From JAJPHU01 sp035553375 (GTDB lineage: Bacteria; Planctomycetota; Planctomycetia; Gemmatales; Gemmataceae): a DNA stretch of 64,000 nt. The notes under the pieces were generated by a model. The model had not been told where the DNA came from and ran no database searches. It was given only the letters and a program-made list of their open reading frames with translations. Each line of letters begins with the position of its first letter. The first letter of the stretch is position 1. Shown here in pieces: positions 1 to 9,189 of the stretch. The stretch covers positions 1 through 64,000 of the forward strand of contig DATNCY010000278.1 of NCBI GenBank assembly GCA_035553375.1, written 5' to 3'. The position numbers and the translations under genes are program-made.

Positions 1-91
1 GTCAAAGAACCACAACCTGCCAGCGGCAGTATACTTCGAGCGTTTTTCTCTGCAAGAAGACTCGACAGCCTTCGATCCATGAATCAGCCCT

Positions 92-391
92 TCAAACGAT
101 CCGATGTCCTTCTGGCTCCGATGGCCAGCACGGTTCGTTGGCGGGAGCGTGAGTAGTCCGCATACCCTGCACGCAACCGCTGCATAGAGGAATGAACAGC
201 ACATCGTCCTCTGGCATCAGGATCTCCGTCAACTCCCAGCGTAACTGTTCCATGCTACGCGGAGTCAGCCAGCAGCGAAAGACGGAATACTGCATTCTCT
301 CGCCATATCCTTCCATGTGCTTCGCGGTTTTGCGTAAGCGTTTTGGATCGCGCACGTCGTAGCAGACCAGCCACCAGTGCGTCCCCTGCAT
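92..391 (-). CDS. cas2: CRISPR-associated endoribonuclease/integrase subunit Cas2
   Basis: Cas2 forms the core of the spacer-acquisition complex with Cas1. The protein is about 99 residues with the typical N-terminal strand and Asp (WWLVCYDVRDPKRL) and the following helix and strand (YGERMQYSVFRCWL). It is the last gene of the cas operon, 12 nt after the cas4-cas1 stop. An upstream ATG at 397 is only 2 nt from the AAAGGGAG ribosome-binding site, whereas the ATG at 391 has a 6-nt spacing, so I chose 391. The C-terminal tail after the second strand is longer than in many Cas2 proteins and is Pro-rich. A CRISPR array normally follows this gene and would lie left of the window. Confidence 0.9.
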   Translation of the reverse strand: MQGTHWWLVCYDVRDPKRLRKTAKHMEGYGERMQYSVFRCWLTPRSMEQLRWELTEILMPEDDVLFIPLCSGCVQGMRTTHAPANEPCWPSEPEGHRIV

Positions 392-403
392 TGGCATCTC
401 CCT

Positions 404-2065
404 TTAACGAAGGCGCGAGCGTGCAAACAAATTTGGCTCGCCAGTCCACTCTTTTTCCAGCAGCCGAGCCTCCAGTTCGATCGTCCGCGCATACGACAGC
501 GAATAGTTCAGTACCGGATGTTTCCATGATTCTTCCAACCGTGCCTCGAAAAGTCTGATCGCCTTCTTCCGGCCTGTCTCCGACAGCCATACCTTCGCCC
601 GTGTCACGGCGAAATCCGTGTTCACATCCCACTGGCAGCGGTTCAACGAACCGATCAACGTCATGTCCCACAAGTTCACTCGAAACAACTCAAGCAAGTC
701 CAGAATGAGCGGGTAAGCCGCGCTGCGGGGCGTATGGAAGAATCCGAGAGCTGGTTCCAGTCCCACGGCAAGCACAGCCCGCATGACGGCCGTATGCAAC
801 AGACCGTAGCCGTAACTCAGCAAGGCGTTGAATCGGTCCAGAGGCGGGCGCCGGTTGCGCGTCGTCGAACGAAGTTCGTCCGGAACCTGGTCGCCCAGCA
901 CGGCCCGTAATCCCTGGAAATAATGCACGGCCGCCTGTCCCTCTTGGCCGCGCAGACTATCGCGATCCGGTGCCGCGGGGACGGCGCGCAAGGCGTCCTG
1001 GATGGCCGTCAGGTTCGGCAGTAGATCCTGTCGCGTGTCGCTGCCGCCGCGCGTGGCTCGTAGCAGATAGCGATGCTGACCTTCGACCTTGGCGTGAACC
1101 AGCGCCTTCGCCAGACGCAAGCACGTCTCCTCATCCGTCAGCGCGCGATACTGGCGGATGCGGCGCTGTACCTGGCCGGCCGTTGGAACAATGCTGGCGG
1201 TATGGTATCCGCTGGTCGTGAGCCAGTGAACGCCGACGCCATGCTCGACGCAACGACGCAACGCCTGGGTGGTGAGTTGCGAAAAACCGTGGAGCAGAAC
1301 GGTATCGACGCCGCGAATGGGGTGCTTGGTTTCAGGCTGGTCGCGCGGGCGGACCACGAGACTGTCGCCGCTGCAACCGACCTGGGCGCCCTGGGAAACG
1401 ACGTGGAGGGTCGTGCCGTCGCGGTCGGGCGGAAAGAGACGGACGGGGTCGTGCTGAGGTTCGCGTTCCTGGCGAACCTCTTCCGGCAGGCAAACGGGAG
1501 CGAGAGAGCAGCGGGCGCAGAGGCGTTCGTTGTCGGCGATGGGCGGCCGTTCGACGGTTTGCCGGAGGCGGCGTGCCTCGGCAACGGCCGCCTGGAGATC
1601 GGCGCGGGCCGTGTCGTCAATGGGAACGCGAACGGTGACATTGGCGGCGTGATAACGGATGCGCCCTTCGGGAATGGCTTGTCCGAAGGCTTCTTCGAGG
1701 AGCAGGGCGTAGGCGATGATTTGCAGGCGATCAGAGGGCCAGGCGTCGGGCTGCTGACCGTTGGGGCGGCGCGGCTGTCCGCGCTTGTGTTCATAGGGGA
1801 GATAGGAGCCGTCACGCCGGCGGAGGCAATCGACCTTGCCGACGAGACCGAGCGTGGAGCTGGCGAGTTCGATATTGACGGCTTCGCCGTCCTCGTCAGC
1901 AACGAGGGCGGCGTGGAGCTGCCGGCCGGCGAAGACAGCGGCGTCGGCGACGCGGATTTCTTCGACTTCTTCGAGGTAGAAGAGTCGCGGACAGTACGCC
2001 AAGGCGTGCAGTGCCATGACGCGGACGGGCAGTTCGTTGGTGTCGATCAAGGGCAGCGCGGTCAT
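404..2065 (-). CDS. cas4-cas1: Cas4-Cas1 fusion protein
   Basis: A single 553-residue polypeptide joins Cas4 (exonuclease that trims prespacers and selects PAMs) to Cas1 (spacer integrase). The Cas4 part spans about residues 10-200. It has Cys25, the nuclease residues Asp79 and Glu92-x-Lys94 (YEHKRG), and the C-terminal Fe-S cysteines 183, 186 and 192 (CARCSLAPVC). The Cas1 part follows, with the catalytic-type helix NALLSYGYGLL, the His motif GFFHTPR and the Asp/Glu helix LILDLLELFR. The ATG at 2065 is preceded by AAGGAG at good spacing; an in-frame extension to 2212 would overlap cas5 and looks non-conserved. Cas4-Cas1 fusions are known from MYXAN (dev) and some I-G/I-U systems; the gene order here favours MYXAN. 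Confidence 0.92.
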   Translation of the reverse strand: MTALPLIDTNELPVRVMALHALAYCPRLFYLEEVEEIRVADAAVFAGRQLHAALVADEDGEAVNIELASSTLGLVGKVDCLRRRDGSYLPYEHKRGQPRRPNGQQPDAWPSDRLQIIAYALLLEEAFGQAIPEGRIRYHAANVTVRVPIDDTARADLQAAVAEARRLRQTVERPPIADNERLCARCSLAPVCLPEEVRQEREPQHDPVRLFPPDRDGTTLHVVSQGAQVGCSGDSLVVRPRDQPETKHPIRGVDTVLLHGFSQLTTQALRRCVEHGVGVHWLTTSGYHTASIVPTAGQVQRRIRQYRALTDEETCLRLAKALVHAKVEGQHRYLLRATRGGSDTRQDLLPNLTAIQDALRAVPAAPDRDSLRGQEGQAAVHYFQGLRAVLGDQVPDELRSTTRNRRPPLDRFNALLSYGYGLLHTAVMRAVLAVGLEPALGFFHTPRSAAYPLILDLLELFRVNLWDMTLIGSLNRCQWDVNTDFAVTRAKVWLSETGRKKAIRLFEARLEESWKHPVLNYSLSYARTIELEARLLEKEWTGEPNLFARSRLR

Positions 2066-2126
2066 TGAGGGCGGCTCCTTCGGGGTTTTGGGTCGGACGA
2101 TGGCTGAGCAGGGGGATTGATAGTCG

Positions 2127-2888
2127 TCAGGCGTTCGACGGTGGCTCCGTCGTCGCCTTGAGCGTTGGGGCGAACAACGCCGATGTCGTGCGTGACATAT
2201 CGGCTCGATCAATCCACACGGTGAGCCGGGTGGTTCTTGGACGGAGGGTCGCGGCGTCCGCGTCTACTCGTTCATACCAGTGGATCGGTGGCAGCGTGTC
2301 CAGAGGATCGATACGATCCGGCAGAAATGCGTTGTCTCCCAGGAACGGCAACCCGTAGCGGTCGGCCTGAAGCCCGTCCCCAAGACCTTGCAGGACGTTG
2401 GCTTCGAGGTCCGCGTTTCCGTCCACGACGATCACTGCCCGCAGCCCGACGAGAAACTCGCGCCGAACCGGCGCGATGTTGTACTTGTTGCCTTTCGCGC
2501 GTCTCATTCCGAGAACACTCGGCTTCTCGACCGCACCCTTTGGCTTCGCGTCCCCAACGGGGTAGTTGTGGAGTTGCTGGTACACGGTCGCTACTCGTGG
2601 ATAACGCTCCGATTCGGGCACCTCGACCAACAACCCATGAACGTGGCGGACAGCCGCTGCCCCGAGCGCGAGCCGCACTTGAGGCAACCCTGTCAGCGTA
2701 AGCGTCGCGGGCACCGATCCCGGATGCCTTTCATCTTCCTCCCGCAAGCGGGTTTCGATCCCTGCGAGGTTCAGGAGCAGACCGTAGGCTGCGGACGGGG
2801 TCAGAAACGTGGCCGTCGGCCGATACCAACCGGCGGTGAACGTCCGGCAGACCGCGAATGGAGCCTCAACGTAGAGAATGAGCATCAC
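2127..2888 (-). CDS. cas5: Type I Cascade subunit Cas5 (DevS-like)
   Basis: This 253-residue protein is the fifth gene of the operon and starts inside the cas7 stop codon (ATGA overlap). The N-terminus (LILYVEAPFAVCRTF followed by TFLTPSAAYGLLLNLAGIE) is the ferredoxin-like RAMP fold start of Cas5 proteins, which cap the 5' handle of the crRNA in Cascade. Residues about 105-145 include a Gly/Lys-rich segment (GMRRAKGNKYNIAPVRRE) followed by the second conserved strand. Size and neighbours match DevS (Cas5 of MYXAN systems). A second ATG three bases downstream is an equally possible start. The C-terminal tail overlaps nothing and leaves 61 nt to the Cas4-Cas1 start. Confidence 0.85.
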   Translation of the reverse strand: MMLILYVEAPFAVCRTFTAGWYRPTATFLTPSAAYGLLLNLAGIETRLREEDERHPGSVPATLTLTGLPQVRLALGAAAVRHVHGLLVEVPESERYPRVATVYQQLHNYPVGDAKPKGAVEKPSVLGMRRAKGNKYNIAPVRREFLVGLRAVIVVDGNADLEANVLQGLGDGLQADRYGLPFLGDNAFLPDRIDPLDTLPPIHWYERVDADAATLRPRTTRLTVWIDRADMSRTTSALFAPTLKATTEPPSNA

Positions 2889-3967
2889 TTCCCCCCGAGG
2901 AATTTGTCAGCGACGGTTTCAAGCAACCGCTGCGGGTCACGGTCGAGAGTGACACCCCGCTCGGTAAGCTTCTTCGCCTGCTTCTGAGGCATGTCCTTCA
3001 CAATCTTCCCACCGATGAAAAACTCCTTGGAAGGATAATCCGGGGCGGGTTTCATTTTGGGCTGCTTCTTCGTCTCCTCACCTTCCATGACCGGCTTCCC
3101 GTCCGGGTCGAGTTCCGGAACATCGTGCAGGATGCCGTCGATCACTTCTGGGAACAAGTGGGTATGAGACTGAGCATCCATCGGATCACGGGTAATGCGG
3201 AACCCGTAAGTCTCGTATCCGGCCACAAGTCGTGGGGTGAGCCGAATGATGATGCTGGCGGGGGCCATCTCGTAGTAACTGCGTGCCTGATTGCCGGCAA
3301 CGTCGGCTAATTCGCCAATGGCCTTGAGTAGCGCCCGCACCCAAACCGGCTTGGGCTTGCAATCCTCGCCACAGAGAGCAAATGGATACTGGAACGCAGT
3401 GTGCGCCGTTTCGCGGTGCAGTAGAGCCGACGATGACTTCCCGTCACCACCACCGGGCTTCCAGGGACTGTCTTTGATTTCCGGCGATTGTGTGAACACG
3501 GCGTTGAACCGATAGGCCTCCAGAGCCTTGGCCATGTTCATCCGGAGTACCGAGTCCCGCTTCATGGGGTAATTCGCCCCCTTTTCTTTACGCAGCTTAT
3601 CAAGCTCCTTCTTCTTCACAGCCATGAGATAGCCGAAGAGAAAGTCGTCCGTGTACTTCTCCGGGTTGGGATATTCCATGAACTTAACGGCAAGCCCCTG
3701 CTTCTCACCTTCTTCACTCTCTTCAGACTTGCCCTTCCCGGAAACTGGATGCAGTCGCTCACGGTTGCAGAGCGTGTTAAACTCCGTCTTGTAGCCGTCA
3801 CTGGCGATGATCTCGCGGAGCGCGTTCCGCATGGCCTCGGGTGAGATGATCGGGTAATCAAATCGGCCGTCGGTAATCTTCTGCATTACCCGACGGTTCA
3901 ACTCCGTCTCGCCGCCATAATTAGCGGATGGGGCCGGGTATGTGAGAACAGTGGAAAATAAGTTCAT
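2885..3967 (-). CDS. cas7: Type I Cascade backbone Cas7 (DevR-like)
   Basis: This 360-residue protein is of the Cas7/Cst2/DevR type that polymerises along the crRNA. The N-terminus MNLFSTVLTYPAPSANYGGE and the segment YPIISPEAMRNALREI correspond to the RRM core and thumb of DevR proteins. A charged insertion (about residues 78-90, rich in Glu, Ser and Lys) and a Lys/Pro-rich stretch before the C-terminus look like surface loops. It lies between cas8 (23-nt gap upstream) and cas5 (4-nt overlap downstream), as in the Myxococcus devTRS arrangement. In Myxococcus the homologue is also required for sporulation; nothing here shows whether that applies. Confidence 0.88.
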   Translation of the reverse strand: MNLFSTVLTYPAPSANYGGETELNRRVMQKITDGRFDYPIISPEAMRNALREIIASDGYKTEFNTLCNRERLHPVSGKGKSEESEEGEKQGLAVKFMEYPNPEKYTDDFLFGYLMAVKKKELDKLRKEKGANYPMKRDSVLRMNMAKALEAYRFNAVFTQSPEIKDSPWKPGGGDGKSSSALLHRETAHTAFQYPFALCGEDCKPKPVWVRALLKAIGELADVAGNQARSYYEMAPASIIIRLTPRLVAGYETYGFRITRDPMDAQSHTHLFPEVIDGILHDVPELDPDGKPVMEGEETKKQPKMKPAPDYPSKEFFIGGKIVKDMPQKQAKKLTERGVTLDRDPQRLLETVADKFLGGK

Positions 3968-3990
3968 TGAATGTACACTCCCTTGGGTGA

Positions 3991-5709
3991 TTACGAGTTC
4001 GCGGACAGTGACAACAGAGTGAGAGTTTTCAGATCGTCGCGGCGATCCGCAACGGTCAGCAGATTGGCGAGTTCCAGGCGATCCGCCTCGGCGAGTCGCT
4101 GCGTGACGCTGAAGAACATCGCCGCGAAGTGATCGACGAATGCCTGATCCCGGCGAGAACGGAACTCCAGCATGAGCGACAGGGCCAGTTTCTGCTTGGC
4201 CTCGTTAAACTCGCCAGGGATGGCTTTGTAGTCCGTCTCGCCATCCGGGGTCTTGTACCTGCCCGGATCGATGCCGGTCTTCTCCTCGGTGCGGGCGAGC
4301 AGGTAGCTCCGCACGACGCGGTTCACGATGACCGCAGGCGGGGCGGTGGGGCGTGGGATGTCTGGCATATCGGCCTGCCTCTCCAGGGTTTGGGTGAACA
4401 GTTTGGTTTCGTGGCGGAACTTCTTCGCGGCATCCGTGGCGAACTGTGGTGATCCCTTCTTGTCCTCCACCTTGCGGGGTTGGCGAATGAATGTCTTAGC
4501 GTCGAACATCGAGAAGGTGCGGACAAACGGTTGATACCACTCCAAGCCGTCGAGGAGGGCGGTAAGCAGCCCACGGCGGAACAACGAGTTGCGGTAACGA
4601 GTGGATTCGTCTTTTGGGCACGCGATGGCCCGATAGCTGCTGAGGAGTCGCCGGTTCGGCCCCACTCGCCCGGCGGTCATCGTCTTGACGTTTCTCTTCT
4701 CTTTGAAAACGTGGAGATATTCGACGGCGCTGATCGAGAACCGCAATTCACCAGTTTCGACTTGCAATCCGGTGAGGACGGCAAGGTCGTCCAGGAACGC
4801 CAGCGCACTCTCGGCAGGGAGATCGATCACGGCCTGAGCTGGTCGATATCCACGGGCGTCCTTCGTCAACGATGCGAGCAACTTTGGGAATTCCCGGACG
4901 AAGTCCTTGAGGTTCGATACATCCGGCACTGCCAACGTATAGCCCACGGGATTAGTCGTAACCTGGAATTCTCCGTTCTTCTTTTCTGCCTTGAGTTGCT
5001 GTGGGGCGAATAACAGCACTGCCAAAGGCCAGAAATGGAGTAATAGGTTTTGGTGAAGATACCCCTGGCAGGGAACCATCTCAGGGTTATCTTCTTGGAT
5101 TCCCAGCAACAAACTCCCGGACAGTTTCCCAGTGGATGACTGACCATTCCGATGAGCAGCGTAGTATCGCTGCAAGTCGCCCCAAGGATCTCGATCCTTC
5201 AGTCGGTATGGCAGCCCCGCGATTCGATCTTTGTATGGCTTCCAGGTTGCCGGTTGGCTGCGAGGCGCTTGAAAAATCATATCCCGCCACAGCTTGACCC
5301 ACAGTTCGTCACCATCCGGTAACATATCCCGGAGGGCAGTCAACTTTGGGACTGGCGGCGCTTCCTTTGACTTCTTGTTCGGTTCCTCCGCTTCGGTTTT
5401 CTTCTTCTTGCGGCTTTCGACTTTCTTCTCCTTCACTTGACCGGGTTCGGCGTCGTACATATCGTCAAATATCTTTCCGACCAGTTTCTCCGTGAATGCT
5501 ACGGTCGCCCCGGTTGCGGTCGTATCATATTTCGCTTCGTCCACGGTCAACACCTGCCTGGCCTTCAGTGATTCGATGAGGAGGATCAATCCGGCAAGCC
5601 CAGCCTTGTGGAACGCCGTCGGTAGACCGAACAAGTCGTAGATCACCTCCACAGGAGGTTCGACCGGCTTCGGTGCGTCAGTCGGTCTCGGTGTGCGCGC
5701 TTTTCCCAT
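3991..5709 (-). CDS. cas8: Large Cascade subunit Cas8 (DevT/Cmx8-like)
   Basis: The encoded protein has about 572 residues. Position between cas3 and cas7, size, and the N-terminal segment VIYDLFGLPTAFHKAGLAGL identify it as the large subunit of a MYXAN-type Cascade (Cas8a1/DevT/Cmx8). This subunit normally recognises the PAM and recruits Cas3. A lysine- and glutamate-rich low-complexity stretch of about 25 residues occurs near residue 100. The start at 5709 has GAGG at suitable spacing and lies 10 nt after the cas3 stop; a longer frame reaching 5778 would overlap cas3 and is unlikely. Large subunits are poorly conserved, so the call leans on gene order as well as sequence. Confidence 0.78.
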   Translation of the reverse strand: MGKARTPRPTDAPKPVEPPVEVIYDLFGLPTAFHKAGLAGLILLIESLKARQVLTVDEAKYDTTATGATVAFTEKLVGKIFDDMYDAEPGQVKEKKVESRKKKKTEAEEPNKKSKEAPPVPKLTALRDMLPDGDELWVKLWRDMIFQAPRSQPATWKPYKDRIAGLPYRLKDRDPWGDLQRYYAAHRNGQSSTGKLSGSLLLGIQEDNPEMVPCQGYLHQNLLLHFWPLAVLLFAPQQLKAEKKNGEFQVTTNPVGYTLAVPDVSNLKDFVREFPKLLASLTKDARGYRPAQAVIDLPAESALAFLDDLAVLTGLQVETGELRFSISAVEYLHVFKEKRNVKTMTAGRVGPNRRLLSSYRAIACPKDESTRYRNSLFRRGLLTALLDGLEWYQPFVRTFSMFDAKTFIRQPRKVEDKKGSPQFATDAAKKFRHETKLFTQTLERQADMPDIPRPTAPPAVIVNRVVRSYLLARTEEKTGIDPGRYKTPDGETDYKAIPGEFNEAKQKLALSLMLEFRSRRDQAFVDHFAAMFFSVTQRLAEADRLELANLLTVADRRDDLKTLTLLSLSANS

Positions 5710-5719
5710 GCTCGTGTCC

Positions 5720-8005
5720 TCAACGAAGGGGCGTGTCCCAGAATCCGGTCTGCGGGTCGTAGTGCCGGTCATCGGCAACGAACAGATACGACGGCAAGCG
5801 GCCGTCGCGGGCCGGTTTTACTTTTCTCGGCACCGGCAAAATGAAGCCCGGTTGCTCGGCCTTCTCGGCGGCAAGATATGCCGTGACTTCGCCCGCCAGC
5901 ACGGCCTGAACATTGAACGCTTCGATGTCGCGGAACGAATCGTCCCCGCCGAGGGCGTACGGCCCGCTCGCCAGAAAAGAGTTCAGCTTCGGGGCGTCGG
6001 CAGTTTTCGGTCCGAACTGGTCCAGGCCAGTTTCGAGGTCCGTCTGGCTGACGGCATCTTTGCCGATGAGAAACTTCAGGAAATCGTCCAGCCCCGCAAG
6101 GTCATCTTTCGTGTACACTTTCTCTTCGGCCGGCTTGTACACCAGCACCTCGCCCGGTCCCTTCTTGAGTTCGTCCTGCCCACGCCGGCACCGACCCATC
6201 CTCTGGATGAGCGACGTTATCGGGCATTCCTCGGTGACTAGCAGGTCCGCGTCGATGTCTAGGCTCATCTCGCACACCTGTGTCGTGACAGCCACGGCCG
6301 CGGGGTTGCCGGCCTTGATCGCATCGACCGTCTCCCGATGCCGGTCTACCCGGTCATTGAGCTTGAATCGGCTGTGGTAGCAAACGAGCGGAACGCCCAA
6401 CCCGGCCAGTTTCGCCACGCTTGCCTGTGCCCGGCTGACCTGATTGACAACCCACAACACCCGCTTGCCATTCCGCACCGCGTTCCGAACGCGCTGCTCC
6501 GCCTCTGCCTCGCCGATCCGCGACACCCGGTATCTCGGTTCCGCCGCAGTATCAATGAGATCAGGTGGGTAGTCATCCGGTCCATACACCCGATCAACGA
6601 GAGGTTGGAGTTGGTTCCGCCGCCCCTTCTGGAGCGTTGCCGTCATGCACAATACAGGCACGTCAAACGCTTTCAGGAAACCGAGTAAGGCAGAGAACAT
6701 CGCGCGGTCAAAACTGTGGACTTCGTCCACCACGATCACGCTGTCAGCGAGCAACGGCAAGAGGCAAACCGGCCCGTAGCCGTAAGCCATGAACCCGAGG
6801 AACTGATCGACCGTCGCCGAGACGATCCGCTTCGACCAGTGTTGCAGAGCGAACAACCGCGGATCGAGGTCCGCGAACTTTTTCCCCCGTCGTGGATCTT
6901 CGGCGCCGAACATGCCATCGAGGTCGTATCCCGCAGTGCCGTGCATCAGTCCTGCGAGGGCCTCAGGCGCCCACGAGACGTAATCTTTAAATCCCTCCGT
7001 CGCGGTCGCCCGGGTCGGGTATAGGAACAGCACCCGGTTGACAGGTCGGTTTTTCACCCGACCGGCGATCCACCGCCACGCGGCCAGCGTTTTTCCGGCT
7101 CCACACGGGGCGAGCAGCAGGGCGCGGTCCGGCAGCATCTCGCAGTGGTCCTGGAACTCGTTCCACTTCGACCACTTCCTCCGTTTCGTGAGGTCTTCTT
7201 TGCGCGCTTTAATCACACGCCAGATGGTGTCCGCGTCGCAGGTCGGAATCTCACTAAACTGACCTCGTATCCAATCGATCTGCCGCCCGGTTCGTGGCAA
7301 CCCTGAGCCAGCCGCATCAGCGGCGATCAGAGCAGCCCTTACTGCATTGAGCATCCGCGCATCACCACCCACGTTCAACCTGCGGAGGCGACCACTCCTT
7401 AATTTGTCCCGCAGTTCGGAAGGGTCGAACGTGGCCCCATCTGTTGTGAATCCCCAATGCCTCTGCGTCGGGAACGACGGCGAACTGGTGAGGCCCAACC
7501 GTCCAGAGATCAGCGGCAAGAGTTGGTTGCGGAAGTCATCGTGATCCACACACACCCGAACTGTCTCGTCCGGGACTTCTTCCGCAAACTCCTGATCCCC
7601 AAACTTCAGGTGGTGCGACCCGACGGCGGCAAGCACCACGTCCCAATCGATGTCCACCCGTTGCCGCACCCACTCATCCACGCCCTCGGTTGCGAGCAGC
7701 AGCACACTCAGATGCTCATGCCGGAACAGCTGTGGGCCAGGACCGCCGGCCAGCACCTTCTGCATTCCGTCGTTCGCCTTGCCCCAATCATGGAACAGAC
7801 ATGCGGCTAATAGGTTCGCAAGGAATCCCTCCCGGTCGGCATCCGGGTCGAGTCGGAAGAAGCGTAGCCATGCTCGGCCCAGCCGGGTTGACATCTCTCG
7901 TGTTCCGAACAGCGCCGCCGCTGCATCCACAACGTCGCGGGTATGATCCACGAGCGTTTTCGGCTTGCCGTTGGGTGGGGTACTCTTCGCAAGCAGGTGG
8001 CTCAT
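5720..8005 (-). CDS. cas3: CRISPR-associated helicase/HD nuclease Cas3
   Basis: The 761-residue protein joins an N-terminal HD nuclease to an SF2 helicase. The HD part shows His21 (LVDHTRDVV), His72-Asp73 (FHDWGKAND) and a later HH pair near 131. The helicase part has Walker A APCGAGKT (about 299-306), Walker B VVDEVH (about 425-430), motif III MTAT and motif VI QRMGRCRRG near 620. It degrades target DNA recruited by Cascade. The ATG at 8005 overlaps the cas6 stop as ATGA, which decides the start over a longer frame from 8041. Order cas6-cas3-cas8 matches MYXAN operons. All key catalytic residues seem present, so interference should be functional. Confidence 0.93.
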   Translation of the reverse strand: MSHLLAKSTPPNGKPKTLVDHTRDVVDAAAALFGTREMSTRLGRAWLRFFRLDPDADREGFLANLLAACLFHDWGKANDGMQKVLAGGPGPQLFRHEHLSVLLLATEGVDEWVRQRVDIDWDVVLAAVGSHHLKFGDQEFAEEVPDETVRVCVDHDDFRNQLLPLISGRLGLTSSPSFPTQRHWGFTTDGATFDPSELRDKLRSGRLRRLNVGGDARMLNAVRAALIAADAAGSGLPRTGRQIDWIRGQFSEIPTCDADTIWRVIKARKEDLTKRRKWSKWNEFQDHCEMLPDRALLLAPCGAGKTLAAWRWIAGRVKNRPVNRVLFLYPTRATATEGFKDYVSWAPEALAGLMHGTAGYDLDGMFGAEDPRRGKKFADLDPRLFALQHWSKRIVSATVDQFLGFMAYGYGPVCLLPLLADSVIVVDEVHSFDRAMFSALLGFLKAFDVPVLCMTATLQKGRRNQLQPLVDRVYGPDDYPPDLIDTAAEPRYRVSRIGEAEAEQRVRNAVRNGKRVLWVVNQVSRAQASVAKLAGLGVPLVCYHSRFKLNDRVDRHRETVDAIKAGNPAAVAVTTQVCEMSLDIDADLLVTEECPITSLIQRMGRCRRGQDELKKGPGEVLVYKPAEEKVYTKDDLAGLDDFLKFLIGKDAVSQTDLETGLDQFGPKTADAPKLNSFLASGPYALGGDDSFRDIEAFNVQAVLAGEVTAYLAAEKAEQPGFILPVPRKVKPARDGRLPSYLFVADDRHYDPQTGFWDTPLR

Positions 8006-8625
8006 TGCATCCTCGGCCGATACGGCATAAAGAACCCACAACCGATACGGCGGCGCCCACCCAGACCCTCTTCCTGCAAACGCAGCGATTCTTCCACCGT
8101 CAGTCCGGCGATTTGCAGAGGGTAGCCAACGATGTGCCGCCCCTTGACGCGGAGAATCTGTCGCCGCGGTTCTCCCGCTCGTTTGCCTTGCTGAATCAGT
8201 GGGATACCGGGTTCGCCGGCAACGTCCATCTCATCGAGTTTCTGTCTCGCCACAGCCAGAAATCTCTCCGGCATCTTGGAGTTCTTGAATGTCACGATTT
8301 TGGCGACGAGCATTGACACGGGAACGATGGGGATAACCGTAGGGGGCCGCAAGGTGACGCTATGCTCGCCAAGTTTCAATGTGCGACCTGCTAGAGGTAA
8401 AATGACCGCGATTTGTTCCGGCGGCAAGCGAACACGCAGTCGTGAGCAGCTTATGATGCGGATCGTCCCTTTCTCGCCGCGATCACCGTTGATTGGGGAG
8501 AAGCGAACATGGGCCGTCTCATCGTGAAAGGTACGCACGGACCGCGTCAATGCCGAGTAGAGCATGTAGGCGTGATCGGTCGGGATCAATTCGCCTAAGA
8601 CTGGAAAGGCGACTTCGATTTGCAT
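8002..8625 (-). CDS. cas6: CRISPR repeat endoribonuclease Cas6 (Cmx6-like)
   Basis: This 207-residue protein is the first gene of the operon. It would cut pre-crRNA within each repeat. The C-terminal glycine- and arginine-rich segment GGRRRIGCGFFMPYRP is the typical MYXAN Cas6 (Cmx6) ending. The first strand is MQIEVAFPVLGELIPTDHAY. The ATG at 8625 has GGAGAG about 9 nt upstream, and an upstream in-frame ATG at 8724 would include sequence that looks like promoter DNA. The gene overlaps cas3 by 4 nt. A palindrome lies about 77 nt upstream of the start. Confidence 0.87.
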   Translation of the reverse strand: MQIEVAFPVLGELIPTDHAYMLYSALTRSVRTFHDETAHVRFSPINGDRGEKGTIRIISCSRLRVRLPPEQIAVILPLAGRTLKLGEHSVTLRPPTVIPIVPVSMLVAKIVTFKNSKMPERFLAVARQKLDEMDVAGEPGIPLIQQGKRAGEPRRQILRVKGRHIVGYPLQIAGLTVEESLRLQEEGLGGRRRIGCGFFMPYRPRMQ

Positions 8626-9189
8626 GGTCGATTGCTCTCCAAGGATGCTTATCGGTATGGTGTCCGACCGGCGAAACCCAAAAATTTCATAAATCGTAAC
8701 ATTGAAAAGCAACTTTTCAAGCATGGTAGCTGAGCAGTGGCGCTTTCAGCGCGAACGGAAAATCACCCGCTCGCCGCCGCACCATCGCCACGGTTGTGCC
8801 ATTCTCTCCCTGACGCAGGTGTTGACTTCGTCTAGCGCCGTCCGCACCGGATCATCCGCAGGGGCGACGGGGATAGTGTTACCGCCGGGTTCAGAAGGGG
8901 CTGCCTCTCCTTTCCAGGCTCTCCCTACTTTTAATTTGCCGGGAGGGGCGGAAGCGTTACACGGTTTTCGGAAAAAGTGAAATCGGAACGACTCCTGACT
9001 CCTGTTCCGCCACGTCTTCGACACGGGTAGCTGTGCCATTGCCCTGCGAGCTTAACGCGGGGCGCACTCAGCAAGCGTTCGGTTCGCGCACTTTCCAGAA
9101 GGGGAGCGGTCAGACGGGAAGGTCGAAATGGGAGCGTTGCGTCGTAGGTCTTCGTTTCCTGATGGCCTCGCACACGGGGTCGGTTCAAG
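8626..9189. other. Gene-free stretch upstream of the cas operon
   Basis: This 564-bp region lies between the cas6 start and the AbiEii stop. I see no CRISPR repeats and no convincing ORF. The part next to cas6 is AT-rich and holds a perfect 8-bp inverted repeat (annotated separately) and should contain the cas promoter. The rest shows nothing recognisable. Confidence 0.6.
8702..8720. promoter_or_regulatory. Palindrome upstream of cas operon (possible operator)
   Basis: The sequence TTGAAAAG-CAA-CTTTTCAA is a perfect 8-bp inverted repeat with a 3-nt centre, 77-95 nt upstream of the cas6 start. On the minus strand its first half also supplies a TTGAAA that could serve as a -35 box, with an AT-rich segment downstream. 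It could be a regulator binding site overlapping the cas promoter. This is inference from symmetry and position only. Confidence 0.4.

Noticed and set aside
1073..2068. 331-codon plus-strand ORF opposite the Cas4-Cas1 gene
   Set aside because: It is a mirror frame of the Cas4-Cas1 gene with no domain and an operon on the other strand.
8626..9189. CRISPR array next to cas6
   Set aside because: No direct repeats of 25-40 bp with spacers are present; the only symmetry is a short palindrome.
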